A stretch of 19,612 bases of DNA from Pseudomonadota bacterium (GCA_021783685.1 JAJXTQ010000003.1:1-19612), one strand, 5' to 3'; shown: positions 1 to 7,435, counted from the first letter of the stretch. The notes: generated from the sequence alone by a model not told the origin. A program made the numbers and translations.

Positions 1-548
1 AGATACACGCCGACCACCTGCACCGAGGCGGTGACGGTGAGCGCGAACAGCGCGTAGAAGCCAAGCGGCGAAGCCTTCAGGCGCAGCCCGAACCAGGCGG
101 CCAGCACTGCCGCCGTCACCAGCGCCAAAGGCCACAGGCCGCCCCAGGTGGTCCACAGGATCTGCCCGACCAGCAGCTCCTGCAGGTGCTCGCCGGCGTG
201 CGGGTCGTGGCTCATCAGCACGATCGCCGTGCAGGCGGCAGTGACGAAGCCGACGCCGATCAGCGCTTCCAGCCGCTCGCGCGCCCGGTGTTCGAGGACG
301 CGAAGCAGCAGCGCCCCGGCCAGCGCCGCCAGCACCGCGGCGAGCTGCATGCGCCAGCCGCCCACCTCGAAACCGAGCGCGCTCGCGATGACGATGCCGA
401 GCCCGGCGAACTGGGCGATGGCCAGATCGATGAAGATGATCCCCCGCCGCAGCACCTCGCTGCCCAAAGGCACGTGGGTGGCCAGCACCAGCAGGCCGGC
501 CGCGAAGGCCGGCAGCAGCAGGCCGGGCTCGACCGCGCCGAGCGTCAT
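1..548 (-). CDS. znuB: Metal (Zn/Mn) ABC transporter permease, ABC-3 family, partial
   Basis: Inner-membrane permease subunit of a metal-uptake ABC transporter of the ZnuB/MntB (ABC-3) family; it forms the channel fed by the neighbouring binding protein. The window holds the first 182 residues, and the C-terminal part lies beyond the left edge. The protein is a series of hydrophobic helices (about residues 9-27, 36-58, 66-83, 96-112, 134-155 and 160-182). Two stretches look like the family: RRGIIFIDLAIAQFAGLG near residue 34, matching the conserved region after the first helix, and LLVGQILW near residue 125. The ATG at 548 overlaps the stop of the binding-protein gene by 4 bp (ATGA), indicating translational coupling. 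The family is clear. Zinc rather than manganese is inferred from the operon. The cognate ATPase is not in the window and should lie further downstream. Confidence 0.88.
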   Translation of the reverse strand, partial: MTLGAVEPGLLLPAFAAGLLVLATHVPLGSEVLRRGIIFIDLAIAQFAGLGIVIASALGFEVGGWRMQLAAVLAALAGALLLRVLEHRARERLEALIGVGFVTAACTAIVLMSHDPHAGEHLQELLVGQILWTTWGGLWPLALVTAAVLAAWFGLRLKASPLGFYALFALTVTASVQVVGVY

Positions 549-1444
549 GGCGCCGCCGCCAGCAGCCGCGCCAGGGTGACCTCGAACAGGCCGAACAGGT
601 CGTCGCTGCCCGGCGCGCCGCCGACCGTGTACGGCAGCTCGACTGCCGGGATGCCGGCCTTCTGCGACAGCCACGCGGATGGCTGCGCGGATTGATAGGC
701 CGCCCGCAGGATCATCCGCGCCGGGCGGGCGTGCAGCGACCCGAGCAGCTCCGCAAGGTGCGCAGCCGAAGGCTCGACGCCGGGCTTGGGTTCGAGATCG
801 CCCACCACCACCAGCCCCAGCCAGTCGGCCAGATAGCTGAAGCTCCTGTGGTGCACCACCACCGGCACGCCCTTGAGCCGCGCGCCCTGCCCCTCCCAGC
901 GGGTGATCGCCGCCTGCCAACGGGCCTGGAAGTCGGTGTTGCGCTCGGCGTAGCGCGCGGCGTGGGCCGGATCGAGCTGCGACAGACGCGTCGCGAGCGC
1001 AGCGGCGATGGTGGCCATGCGGCGCGGATCGAGCTGCACGTGCGGATTGCCGGCGGCGTGCACGTCGCCCTGGGCGCGGTCGAGCTGGGTCGGTCGCTCC
1101 AGCAGCGGCACCTGAGCGCTCGCCTCGAAGTAGCCCGGCTGGCCGGGCTGGATGCGGCCGTTGCCGGCCTCGCGCTGAAGCAGCGGCAGCCAGCCCGCCT
1201 CCAGCTCGGCGCCGGTGCAGACCAGCAGGTCCGCCCGCCGCGCCTTGGCCAGCAGCGACGGCCGCGCCTCGATGTGGTGCGGGTCCTGCAGCGCGGTGGT
1301 GGCCGAATCGACCTCGGCCAGCTCACCGGCCAGCTCACGGGTCAGCGCCGCCCACTCGGGCTCGCAGGCGAGCACGCGCAGGGCGGCCTGTGCTGGCGCC
1401 GCCAGCAGCAGCGCCAGCACCATGAATGCAAATGCGGTTCTCAT
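545..1444 (-). CDS. znuA: Periplasmic metal-binding protein of ABC transporter (ZnuA/TroA-like)
   Basis: Substrate-binding protein of a cluster A-I (TroA/ZnuA) metal transporter, 299 aa. Residues 1-20 form a Sec signal peptide ending AQA, with cleavage likely before ALRVLA. Candidate metal ligands fall at family positions: H56/H57 in DPHHIEARPS, H135 in NPHVQLDP, H198/H199 in VVHHRSFSYLADW and D281/D282 near the C terminus. The two lobes would be joined by the long helix around residues 150-190. The His/Asp-rich loop typical of enteric ZnuA is absent; the corresponding region around 115-133 has only H129. A strong ribosome site (GAGGAG, 6 bases before ATG) fixes the start. It lies 10 bp after the porin-like gene and overlaps the permease by 4 bp. 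Zinc is favoured by context, but manganese cannot be excluded from the sequence. Confidence 0.87.
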   Translation of the reverse strand: MRTAFAFMVLALLLAAPAQAALRVLACEPEWAALTRELAGELAEVDSATTALQDPHHIEARPSLLAKARRADLLVCTGAELEAGWLPLLQREAGNGRIQPGQPGYFEASAQVPLLERPTQLDRAQGDVHAAGNPHVQLDPRRMATIAAALATRLSQLDPAHAARYAERNTDFQARWQAAITRWEGQGARLKGVPVVVHHRSFSYLADWLGLVVVGDLEPKPGVEPSAAHLAELLGSLHARPARMILRAAYQSAQPSAWLSQKAGIPAVELPYTVGGAPGSDDLFGLFEVTLARLLAAAP

Positions 1445-1454
1445 CGTGAACTCC

Positions 1455-2858
1455 TCAGAACCGGTGGGCGCCGTGCGGGCCCAGGCTCATGATGTATTGC
1501 AGGATGACCTGGTCGTCGGGCTCGCCCACCAGCGCCTCGTCGCGGTTGAATTGCAGGCGAAAGCGCGAGAACTCCGACGGCGAGAAGTCGGTCATCAGGC
1601 TCCAGCGCTCCGGATTCAGATCGGCAGCCTCCAGGCTGGCGGCGTTCAGTCCCAGTTCGGCGTCGCCGCTCGACAGGCGGCCGTAGCGGGTGCCGACGCG
1701 CCAGCGCGGCATGAACTGGTACACCGCCTGCGCGTACCAGCCCGATTGGTCGCTGGCGTAGCGGTCGGTCAGGCCCAGGCAGGCACCGCCGTCGAGGCTG
1801 TTGTCGATGCAGGTCAGGTCACCGTCCTCGTCGCGCTGGAAGTATTCCGCCGCCAGCGTGAGGTTGCGCTCGCGCGGGTTGCCGTTCGGCGCCCATTTCC
1901 ACACCGCATCGGCCAGCCAGGTCCGGGAATCGCCGGAGAACCGCGTCAGCGCCTCGGCGTCGTTCAGGTCATCCACCCAGCCCTCGCGCTCGCGCGGCCG
2001 CGCCTTCAGGTAGGAAAGACCGGTGCGCCAGCTGTGCGAGGCGCCGACATCGCCGCCCAGATGCGCAAAGGCCGCCCAACTGCCGGCGCCGTTCTGGTCG
2101 CCACCGGCGTCCGAACCCGGAAAGAACTGCCCTTTGGCCACTTCGGCACCGAGCTCAAAGAACAGCTCGGTCGGCGCCAGCCAGCGCACCTGCACGCCAT
2201 CCTGCAGCAGCCCCTCGCCGAACAGCGCCTCGTACACCAGGTTGTTGTCGGCGAAGTCCCAGGCGTGCGGGTGCTTCTCGTTCTGGTAGCCGATGCCCGA
2301 GCGAAAGCGCCCGCCCTTGACCGTCAGGCCGTGGCCGAGTTGCAGGCTCTGGAACCAGGCCTCCTCGACCTCCACTTCGTCGTCCAGGAAGGCCAGATTC
2401 AGATACCCGCGCAGGTAAGGATCGATGTTGGCGCTCATCACCAGCTCGGTGTGGTCGAGCGTGAAGCCGCGCTCGGCATGGGCGTGCGCGCCGGCCGGCA
2501 GAAAGCCGGAGATCGGCCGCTCGCCGCCGGCGCGGTCGTTGTAGGCGCCCTGCAGGATCAGCGAGATGTCGGGGTTGAAGGCGCTCGACGGCGGCGGTGG
2601 GGGCGGCGCCGCCTGCGCGGTCTGCTCGGCGGTGGCGGCGGCGGTCTGCGCCGTTGCCTGCGCCGCGCCGGCCTGCGTCTCGGCCGCCTGCACGCGGCCT
2701 TCGAGTGCCTTCAGGCGCGCCTCGTAGTCGGCCTGTAGGGCCTGGAATTTCTGCTCGAACTCGGCGCGGATGGCGTCGAGTTCCTGCGGCTGCGGCGCAG
2801 CCAGCGCCGGGGTGGCGAGCGCGCACAGCGCGACGATGAAGGTATTGCGTGTGGACAT
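1455..2858 (-). CDS. Outer-membrane porin-like beta-barrel with N-terminal coiled coil, metal-operon associated
   Basis: Predicted outer-membrane protein of 467 aa, reading from ATG 2858, which has a GGGAG ribosome site 7 bases upstream. The longer open frame back to 2936 has no such site and would bury the signal peptide. Residues 1-20 are a signal peptide ending PALA. A predicted coiled coil follows at about 24-70 (repeated LDAIRAEFEQKFQALQ-type heptads), then an Ala/Gln/Thr-rich linker and a PPPPPP stretch near 86-91. The rest alternates polar and hydrophobic residues, is rich in Trp and Tyr, and ends MSLGPHGAHRF. Segments such as FNPDISLILQGAYND, EVEVEEAWFQSL and HPHAWDFADNNLVY resemble proteins I recall next to zinc ABC transporter genes, often annotated as hypothetical or TonB-dependent. 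I see no TonB box or plug domain, so a porin-type channel is more likely. Several His residues (HAHAERG, KHPHAWDF) could contact metal; that is speculation. Confidence 0.72.
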   Translation of the reverse strand: MSTRNTFIVALCALATPALAAPQPQELDAIRAEFEQKFQALQADYEARLKALEGRVQAAETQAGAAQATAQTAAATAEQTAQAAPPPPPPSSAFNPDISLILQGAYNDRAGGERPISGFLPAGAHAHAERGFTLDHTELVMSANIDPYLRGYLNLAFLDDEVEVEEAWFQSLQLGHGLTVKGGRFRSGIGYQNEKHPHAWDFADNNLVYEALFGEGLLQDGVQVRWLAPTELFFELGAEVAKGQFFPGSDAGGDQNGAGSWAAFAHLGGDVGASHSWRTGLSYLKARPREREGWVDDLNDAEALTRFSGDSRTWLADAVWKWAPNGNPRERNLTLAAEYFQRDEDGDLTCIDNSLDGGACLGLTDRYASDQSGWYAQAVYQFMPRWRVGTRYGRLSSGDAELGLNAASLEAADLNPERWSLMTDFSPSEFSRFRLQFNRDEALVGEPDDQVILQYIMSLGPHGAHRF

Positions 2859-2936
2859 GGAAACACTCCCGTGAACGTCCCGGGTCGGGATCGCGTCGAT
2901 GAGGCGCGCGGCCGTGTGCCGCGGACGCGGTGGCAC

Positions 2937-3305
2937 TCAGGCGTTCAGGGGATGTGGCGGTGCGCGTGCGCGGGTCGTGACCGCCGTGGCGGGGACCTCG
3001 TCCGACGGTGCGGGAAGCGGGATGCGGGGATGCGGGGCCCGCGCCAGAACGAACGCCACGACGGCAAGCAGCCCGCTGCCCAGCACCCCGTAGGCGCCGC
3101 AGGCCTTGCAGGTGCCGGGATCGGGCAGGCCGGCCGGTTCGTGATGCCCGTGCGGCGAGACATGTTCGAGCGCGTGCCGGAGGGCGCCCTGCTGCGTCAG
3201 TGGGAGCAGCAGGGCGAGCGCCAGGACGAGACCCGGCCATGCCCGGCGAATGATCGATCGCGGCGGCGAGCGTGGGAACAGGTCGGCGGCAAAACGGGAA
3301 ATCAC
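2937..3305 (-). CDS. Small Cys/His-containing membrane protein at head of metal-uptake operon
   Basis: Short protein of unknown function. I read it from GTG 3305 (122 aa). The same frame continues back to ATG 3392, but that extension would be encoded by the candidate operator and promoter and has no ribosome site. A hydrophobic segment (AWPGLVLALALLLPL) follows about 20 basic N-terminal residues and may be a signal peptide or membrane anchor. Next comes a His-rich stretch (LRHALEHVSPHGHHEP), a CKAC motif in GTCKACGAYGVLGSG, a second hydrophobic segment (GLLAVVAFVLAR) and a Pro/Ala-rich tail. The H-x(n)-CxxC layout suggests metal binding in the periplasm or at the membrane. Small proteins of this shape occur beside zinc transporter operons, as far as I recall. 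It is the first gene of the operon, 78 bp before the porin-like gene. The start codon is uncertain. Confidence 0.6.
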   Translation of the reverse strand: MISRFAADLFPRSPPRSIIRRAWPGLVLALALLLPLTQQGALRHALEHVSPHGHHEPAGLPDPGTCKACGAYGVLGSGLLAVVAFVLARAPHPRIPLPAPSDEVPATAVTTRARAPPHPLNA

Positions 3306-3352
3306 GCGGATCGGCCTGGGTGATGGGTGGATCGTGGCAGTGTCGCGCCAGC

Positions 3353-3381
3353 AGCTTAGCCCCGCCCTGCATGCGATGCAA
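3353..3381 (-). promoter_or_regulatory. Candidate sigma70 promoter of the metal-uptake operon
   Basis: On the minus strand a TTGCAT -35 element (3376-3381) and a TAAGCT -10 element (3353-3358) are separated by 17 bp. Each matches the consensus at only three of six positions. Initiation near 3346 would give a leader of about 40 bases to GTG 3305. The -35 element lies inside the dyad at 3376-3392, the arrangement expected for a repressed promoter. The call rests mainly on spacing and context. Confidence 0.33.
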
Positions 3382-3392
3382 CAATGTTTCAT
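3376..3392. promoter_or_regulatory. Candidate Fur-family (Zur-like) operator
   Basis: ATGCAACA-A-TGTTTCAT is an imperfect 17-bp dyad in which seven of eight base pairs are symmetric. Its length and its ATG...CAT ends match the layout of Zur boxes (ATG-N5-N-N5-CAT), although the core differs from the usual TTATA/TATAA. It sits immediately upstream of the metal-uptake operon and overlaps the candidate -35. Repression by Zur in zinc-replete cells is inferred, and no regulator gene is in the window. Confidence 0.42.
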
Positions 3393-3445
3393 TCAGTCAT
3401 CATCGCGCGCGTCGGAGCCTGCAACGCCCGGCCATGCGTGGCGGC

Positions 3446-3473
3446 TTGCAGCGTCATGAAATCGGCCTACACT
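3446..3473 (+). promoter_or_regulatory. Candidate promoter of the hydrolase-like lipoprotein gene
   Basis: TTGCAG (3446-3451) and TACACT (3468-3473) are separated by 16 bp and lie 45 bases before the ATG at 3519. They match the sigma70 consensus at three and four positions. The fit is modest, and an alternative -10 (TACGAT, 3495-3500) lacks a good -35. Confidence 0.3.
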
Positions 3474-3518
3474 CATCCGCGCTCGCGGGTGCGATACGAT
3501 CCTGCGCAGGGGTGAACG

Positions 3519-4643
3519 ATGTTGCGGAACGATTTCAGATCATGGGCGTTGGCGCTCGGCCTTGCCATGGTGCCGGGCTGGGTTGGGGCATGCGTCTTGC
3601 CGGAAGGGATCGAGCCCGGCCCGGCTGTGGACCCGCAGGCGCTGGACGGCTTCTACCTCGGCGGCGATGTCTGCCTCTACGATCCCGCCACGGTGGGCGA
3701 GGACCGGGTGCCGCGTTTTCGCGGTGCGCGGGCTCCCCAGGACGGCCCCACGCTGTATTACGTCAACGGCGCGAACGGATCGCCCGTGATCACGGCCGTC
3801 AACGTGGCCGTGCTGGCGGAAATCAGCCAGATCGCGATCCTCGGGATTTTCTATGCCGGTGATGGTGCCGGCGCGGCCAGCGATGCGCTTCCCGCCTCCT
3901 CCTCCGGCCCTGCGGTCGACACCTTGGAACAGGTGATCGCCGATCATCTGGCGCGGCGGGAGCCGGTGCACATCCGGGGTGGCAGCGCCGGTACGGTGGT
4001 GATCAGTGAAGCCATTCATGGGACGCGCAACCGCCTCGCCAAAGAAGCGCGGTTGCGGGGCGATTGGGCTGCTCCGCTCGACTTGCTGCGGGTGGAAACG
4101 CATGGTTCGGTGGCGCGCGATTTTCCCGAAGGGCCGCGCTACATCCATTACGACGCCAAGCCCGATCCGGTTCCCAAGATTGGCGTCGCCGGGCCCGTGG
4201 CGCATCCTGGCGCGCGCGCGGTGATTGCGCATTTCGCCCCCGATCGTTCGCGGTCGGCCCGGCAACAGTCTGCGGCGTCGCTGGCGCGATCCGTGTCGCA
4301 GGTCGGTGCGGCGCGGTCCCGGGCCCAGGACGAGGCTGCGCTCGTGGACGTGCTGAAGGCCAGGGGCCTGGGCCTCAACAAAGCCGTCGAGACACAGGAT
4401 TTCATCGCCGCAATGAGTCTTGCCGCGTTGATCCCCGGCGCTGGCGGCGTGGGCCTGGTGCCAGATGTGCTGAAAGACGCACTGGCCTTCCTGTCGAACG
4501 CCTTTCTGGCGGTGCATGGTGCCCAGACCTACGATCCCTATCGCCGGCCGTTCGCCGAGCTGTTCGGGGGCGAGCTGCCCGCTTCGCGCGCAGTGCGGCA
4601 CGTCACGCTCGAGACCCCGCCGCCGCCGCGCGAGGGGCTCTGA
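3519..4643 (+). CDS. Secreted, probably lipid-anchored alpha/beta-hydrolase-like protein of unknown function
   Basis: 374 aa; not assigned to a named family. Start ATG 3519 has a GGGGTGA ribosome site. The N terminus is an export signal with a lipobox-like VGAC at 22-25, so Cys25 could be lipidated; signal peptidase I cleavage before Cys25 is the alternative. Residues 77-111 alternate hydrophobic strand and turn (LYYVNGANGSPV, IAILGIFY). HIRGGSAGTVVISEA (151-165) contains a GxSxG nucleophile elbow with Ser156. VETHGS (192-197) and YIHYDAKPDPVPK (208-220) follow the order seen in lipase-type hydrolases, where a DPVP Asp is the acid; AVIAHFA (234-240) supplies a possible His238. This suggests a Ser156-Asp216-His238 triad. 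A C-terminal hydrophobic region (295-333) follows. It is transcribed divergently from the metal operon. The fold is inferred from motif order only; the substrate is unknown. Confidence 0.68.
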   Translation: MLRNDFRSWALALGLAMVPGWVGACVLPEGIEPGPAVDPQALDGFYLGGDVCLYDPATVGEDRVPRFRGARAPQDGPTLYYVNGANGSPVITAVNVAVLAEISQIAILGIFYAGDGAGAASDALPASSSGPAVDTLEQVIADHLARREPVHIRGGSAGTVVISEAIHGTRNRLAKEARLRGDWAAPLDLLRVETHGSVARDFPEGPRYIHYDAKPDPVPKIGVAGPVAHPGARAVIAHFAPDRSRSARQQSAASLARSVSQVGAARSRAQDEAALVDVLKARGLGLNKAVETQDFIAAMSLAALIPGAGGVGLVPDVLKDALAFLSNAFLAVHGAQTYDPYRRPFAELFGGELPASRAVRHVTLETPPPPREGL

Positions 4644-4753
4644 CGGCGGGACATCCGCAGCGGCGCGGTGACGCCGGGCGATCCCGGTCCGCTCAAGCCG
4701 CGCGGGGAGTCGCGAGCCGATGGCAGAGCGCCGCTTCCGAATTTTGAGGCGGG

Positions 4754-6604
4754 TCAGCCGGTGATCCCGCCGCAAAGGGTGCGGGCATAGAACGCCGCTT
4801 CGGCCTCGAGGCAGGCGATGACGGTCTCGGCGCGGCGGAAGCCGTGGCCTTCGCCGGGAAATTCGTGGTATTCGGTGGCGATGCCGTTTTCGCGCAGGAC
4901 CTTCGCCATTTCGCGGCATTGGGCGGGCGGCACGACACGGTCCTCCGCGCCCTGGAAGAAGACCACCGGCGCGCGGATCCGCCCGGCGTGAAAGCGCGGC
5001 GAGCGGGCCCGGTAGAGCACCTCGGCAGCCGGCCACGGTCCCACGAGGCGGTCCAGGTAATGCGCCTCGAATTTGTGCGTGTCCCGTGCCAGGGCGGCCA
5101 GATCCCCGATGCCGTAATAACACCCGCCGGCGGCGAAACGCTCGTGGAAGGCCAGCGCGCCGAGCACGGTCAGGCCGCCGGCGCTGCTGCCGCTGATGAC
5201 GCAGCGCCGGCCGTCGACCGCTCCCGTCGCGACCAGAAAGTCGGCGCCGGCGACGCAATCGGCGACGTCCGCCTCGCCCCAACAGCCCTCCAGCGCCTGC
5301 CGGTAGGCCTGGCCGTAGCCGGTGCTGCCGCGATAATCCACGTCCAGTACGGCAAAGCCGCGGCTGGTCCAGAACTGCGTGCGGGGTTCCAGTGCCGTCA
5401 CGGCGCGGCTGGTGGGGCCGCCGTGGCCGCGCACCAGAAGCGGCGGCAAGGTGCCCGCATCCCCGCCGTGCGGGGCCGGCGCATAAAAATGGCCATAGGC
5501 TTCGCCCTCGCCGCTCCGGAACGCGAGCCACTGCGGCGAGGAGACCCCGACCCCGGCCGGCAGCGGCGGCGCGTCCGAGCACACCGTCGTGCGCAGGGGG
5601 TCGAGGCTCAGGGTGATCGCCTCCCAGCGGCGGTCGGGAGCGGCCGCGATGCAGGCGAGCGTCTGGCCTGATGCGGTCAGTCCCGCGAATTCCGTCCAGG
5701 GCAGATCGAGCGCGACGACCGTCGCGGCGGACGGCTCGAACAGCATCAGTTGGCGCCGCCCCCGGCGCGTCGCGATCCACGCGATCCGGCCGTCGTCCAG
5801 CAGCGCGAGCTGGCGCATGCCCGCCTGCCAGCGCGGGAACCCGCAATCCACGGGCGCGGACCACAGGGCATGGAGCGCGCCGTCGTGCCAGCGCAGCGGC
5901 GTCCACCAGCCGTCCGTCTCGCCCAGCAGCACGATATCGCCGCGCGCATCGAACTCGGCCTGGCACACGCTTCGGTCCGGACCGCCGGCGATGGGCCGGA
6001 TATCCTGCGGCCGGCCGTCGATCAGCGTGGCGCGGTAGAGCGTCGCCGCATCCCAGGGCATGTGCGGCGCATCCCAGGCGATGAACAGCAGCGCGCGACC
6101 GTCGGGGCTGACGCGCGGGTTGGCGTAGAAATCCGCGCCTGCGACCAATTCCGTGAGGCCGCCGGCATCCAGGGCCACGAGGCTGAGCCGCCCATCCGAC
6201 GCTTCCCGCACGGCCAGCAGGCGTGCGTGCGCCACGTCCCAGTAAAGGTCGCCGAAACGGTCCGCACCGGCGGTCCAGACGCGCTGCGGCACGGCCCCGT
6301 CCGCAAGGTCGAGGCGGTGCAGATCCTGCCCCGGGTCGTTGACGAACCACAGCGCGCCGCCGCTGACGGCAAAGGCGCCGCCGCCGTATTCCAGCAGCCG
6401 GCTGCGGGCGCTGAAGGGCGCGGGCAGGAGGTCGACCGGCGCCGCGCCGGGACGCGCCTGCATCAGGCTCACCCGTCCGCCCTCGGTGGGCCGGGACTCG
6501 CTCCAGTACAGGCGCTTCCCGGCGATCTGGACCTGATCGGGTGTGCGACCGGCCGCGGCGACCTCGGCGGCCGTCCAGGGACGGTGGGCCGGTGCGCTGT
6601 TCAT
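4754..6604 (-). CDS. S9-family prolyl oligopeptidase-type serine peptidase
   Basis: 616-aa protein of the S9 (prolyl oligopeptidase/acylaminoacyl peptidase) family. Residues 1-340 carry blade-like repeats of a beta-propeller (ANPRVSPDGRALLF, LVALDAGGLTELV). The alpha/beta-hydrolase domain spans about 350-616. Catalytic residues are visible: Ser474 in SGSSAGG, Asp555 in QGAEDRVVP and His587 in GEGHGF. The oxyanion-region sequence RGHGGPTSR and the DVDYRGSTGYG stretch are family hallmarks. There is no signal peptide, so it probably acts in the cytoplasm on short peptides or acylated peptides. Its ATG overlaps the stop of the upstream NRDE-family gene by 4 bp (6601-6604), implying co-translation. 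It converges with the hydrolase-like lipoprotein gene across 110 bp in which I see no convincing terminator. The family is certain; the substrate is not. Confidence 0.93.
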   Translation of the reverse strand: MNSAPAHRPWTAAEVAAAGRTPDQVQIAGKRLYWSESRPTEGGRVSLMQARPGAAPVDLLPAPFSARSRLLEYGGGAFAVSGGALWFVNDPGQDLHRLDLADGAVPQRVWTAGADRFGDLYWDVAHARLLAVREASDGRLSLVALDAGGLTELVAGADFYANPRVSPDGRALLFIAWDAPHMPWDAATLYRATLIDGRPQDIRPIAGGPDRSVCQAEFDARGDIVLLGETDGWWTPLRWHDGALHALWSAPVDCGFPRWQAGMRQLALLDDGRIAWIATRRGRRQLMLFEPSAATVVALDLPWTEFAGLTASGQTLACIAAAPDRRWEAITLSLDPLRTTVCSDAPPLPAGVGVSSPQWLAFRSGEGEAYGHFYAPAPHGGDAGTLPPLLVRGHGGPTSRAVTALEPRTQFWTSRGFAVLDVDYRGSTGYGQAYRQALEGCWGEADVADCVAGADFLVATGAVDGRRCVISGSSAGGLTVLGALAFHERFAAGGCYYGIGDLAALARDTHKFEAHYLDRLVGPWPAAEVLYRARSPRFHAGRIRAPVVFFQGAEDRVVPPAQCREMAKVLRENGIATEYHEFPGEGHGFRRAETVIACLEAEAAFYARTLCGGITG

Positions 6605-7392
6605 GGGGCCTCCCGGCGCGCGCGGCCGTCGGGCGTGAGCGTCCAGTCGGACTGTCCGCTCGGCTGCCCCGCGGCGTCGAAGCGCCGCTCGACGAGACGC
6701 AGATCGCCCGCCGCCTCGCCGACGACGACGGTGGAGCAGCGCGTACCGTACTGCGGATGGCGGATGAAGGCCGGGGACAGCAGCCGTTCCCAGGCGAGAT
6801 CGAGGCCGGTACGGGGCAATTCGGCGTCGGGCGCGACCTGCTCATCGGCCAGCAGGGCGAACAGGTCCGCGATCGGCACCTCGCCGGGTTCGAGCAGCGC
6901 CGCGAGGCGACGCTTGCCGCGGCGCACCTTGGGCCAATCCGCCCCGAGGGCACCATTGCTGAGACCGTGGATTCCCGGCGGCAGCGCCTGCAGGGCCGGC
7001 GTGGCGCGGTTGCTGAGCAGCCACAGGCCCTGGTCGTCGGCGGCCAGCAGATTGAAGCCGGCGTAGCCGTCGATGCGCGCGCTCAGCTCTTCCAGCACGT
7101 CGGCAAGCGGCTGCGGCGAGCGCAGCACCGCGCTCACCAGCGCGCCGCGGGAGGGTGCGCCCGGCAGGGGCCGGCTGGGCTCGCGAAAGTTGGTCAGGGC
7201 GCAGAAACGGCCCGGCGCCGCGACGCCGAGCCAGGTCCCGCCGCCCTGCAGGTCGCGCCCGCCGACGATCTGCGGCGCGTCGTCCCACGGCGCCGCAGGC
7301 AGGGCTGGGCGGCCATGGAACTCGTCGCGATTGGCGGCGACGATCAAGGGTTGGCGACGCTGGGGTCGCCAGGCGATGAAGAGCAGACACAT
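6601..7392 (-). CDS. NRDE/TANGO2-family protein
   Basis: 263-aa cytoplasmic protein of the NRDE family, related to eukaryotic TANGO2. The start ATG 7392 gives MCLLFIAW, the typical N terminus of the family with Cys at position 2; the frame extends further back but encodes nothing family-like. The signature N21-R22-D23-E24 lies in IVAANRDEFHGRP, followed by GGRDLQGGGTWLGV and ALTNFRE (around 43-70), GFNLL near 113 and GLSNGAL near 143. The YGTRCSTVVV segment near 218 is also characteristic. The Cys2/N-terminal arrangement resembles N-terminal nucleophile hydrolases, but the biochemical role is unsettled; human TANGO2 is linked to lipid and haem metabolism. It overlaps the S9 peptidase gene by 4 bp and is the first gene of that pair. 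Confidence 0.9.
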   Translation of the reverse strand: MCLLFIAWRPQRRQPLIVAANRDEFHGRPALPAAPWDDAPQIVGGRDLQGGGTWLGVAAPGRFCALTNFREPSRPLPGAPSRGALVSAVLRSPQPLADVLEELSARIDGYAGFNLLAADDQGLWLLSNRATPALQALPPGIHGLSNGALGADWPKVRRGKRRLAALLEPGEVPIADLFALLADEQVAPDAELPRTGLDLAWERLLSPAFIRHPQYGTRCSTVVVGEAAGDLRLVERRFDAAGQPSGQSDWTLTPDGRARREAP

Positions 7393-7429
7393 GAGGCGGT
7401 GACACCCGATCCCGGCTTTGACCGGCACG

Positions 7430-7435
7430 AGTGTA
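7430..7435 (-). promoter_or_regulatory. Candidate -10 box of the NRDE-peptidase operon
   Basis: The minus strand reads TACACT here, placing initiation near 7423 and a leader of about 30 bases before ATG 7392. I find no convincing -35 at 16-18 bp, so support is the -10 match and position only. Confidence 0.27.

Noticed and set aside
1..10. Adapter at the left edge (window begins AGATAC)
   Set aside because: The match to the adapter stops after four bases, the orientation is wrong for a left-end adapter, and the minus-strand codons continue sensibly as VVGVY in the permease.
3306..3392. ATG 3392 as start of the small Cys/His protein, adding MKHCCIACRAGLSCW
   Set aside because: No ribosome site precedes it, and the extra codons coincide with the candidate operator and promoter. 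Kept only as an alternative.
3540..6956. A 1138-codon open frame on the minus strand
   Set aside because: It runs antisense to the hydrolase-like gene and out of frame through the S9 peptidase and NRDE genes. Its product is a low-complexity Arg/Pro/Gly-rich string, typical of a GC-rich shadow frame.
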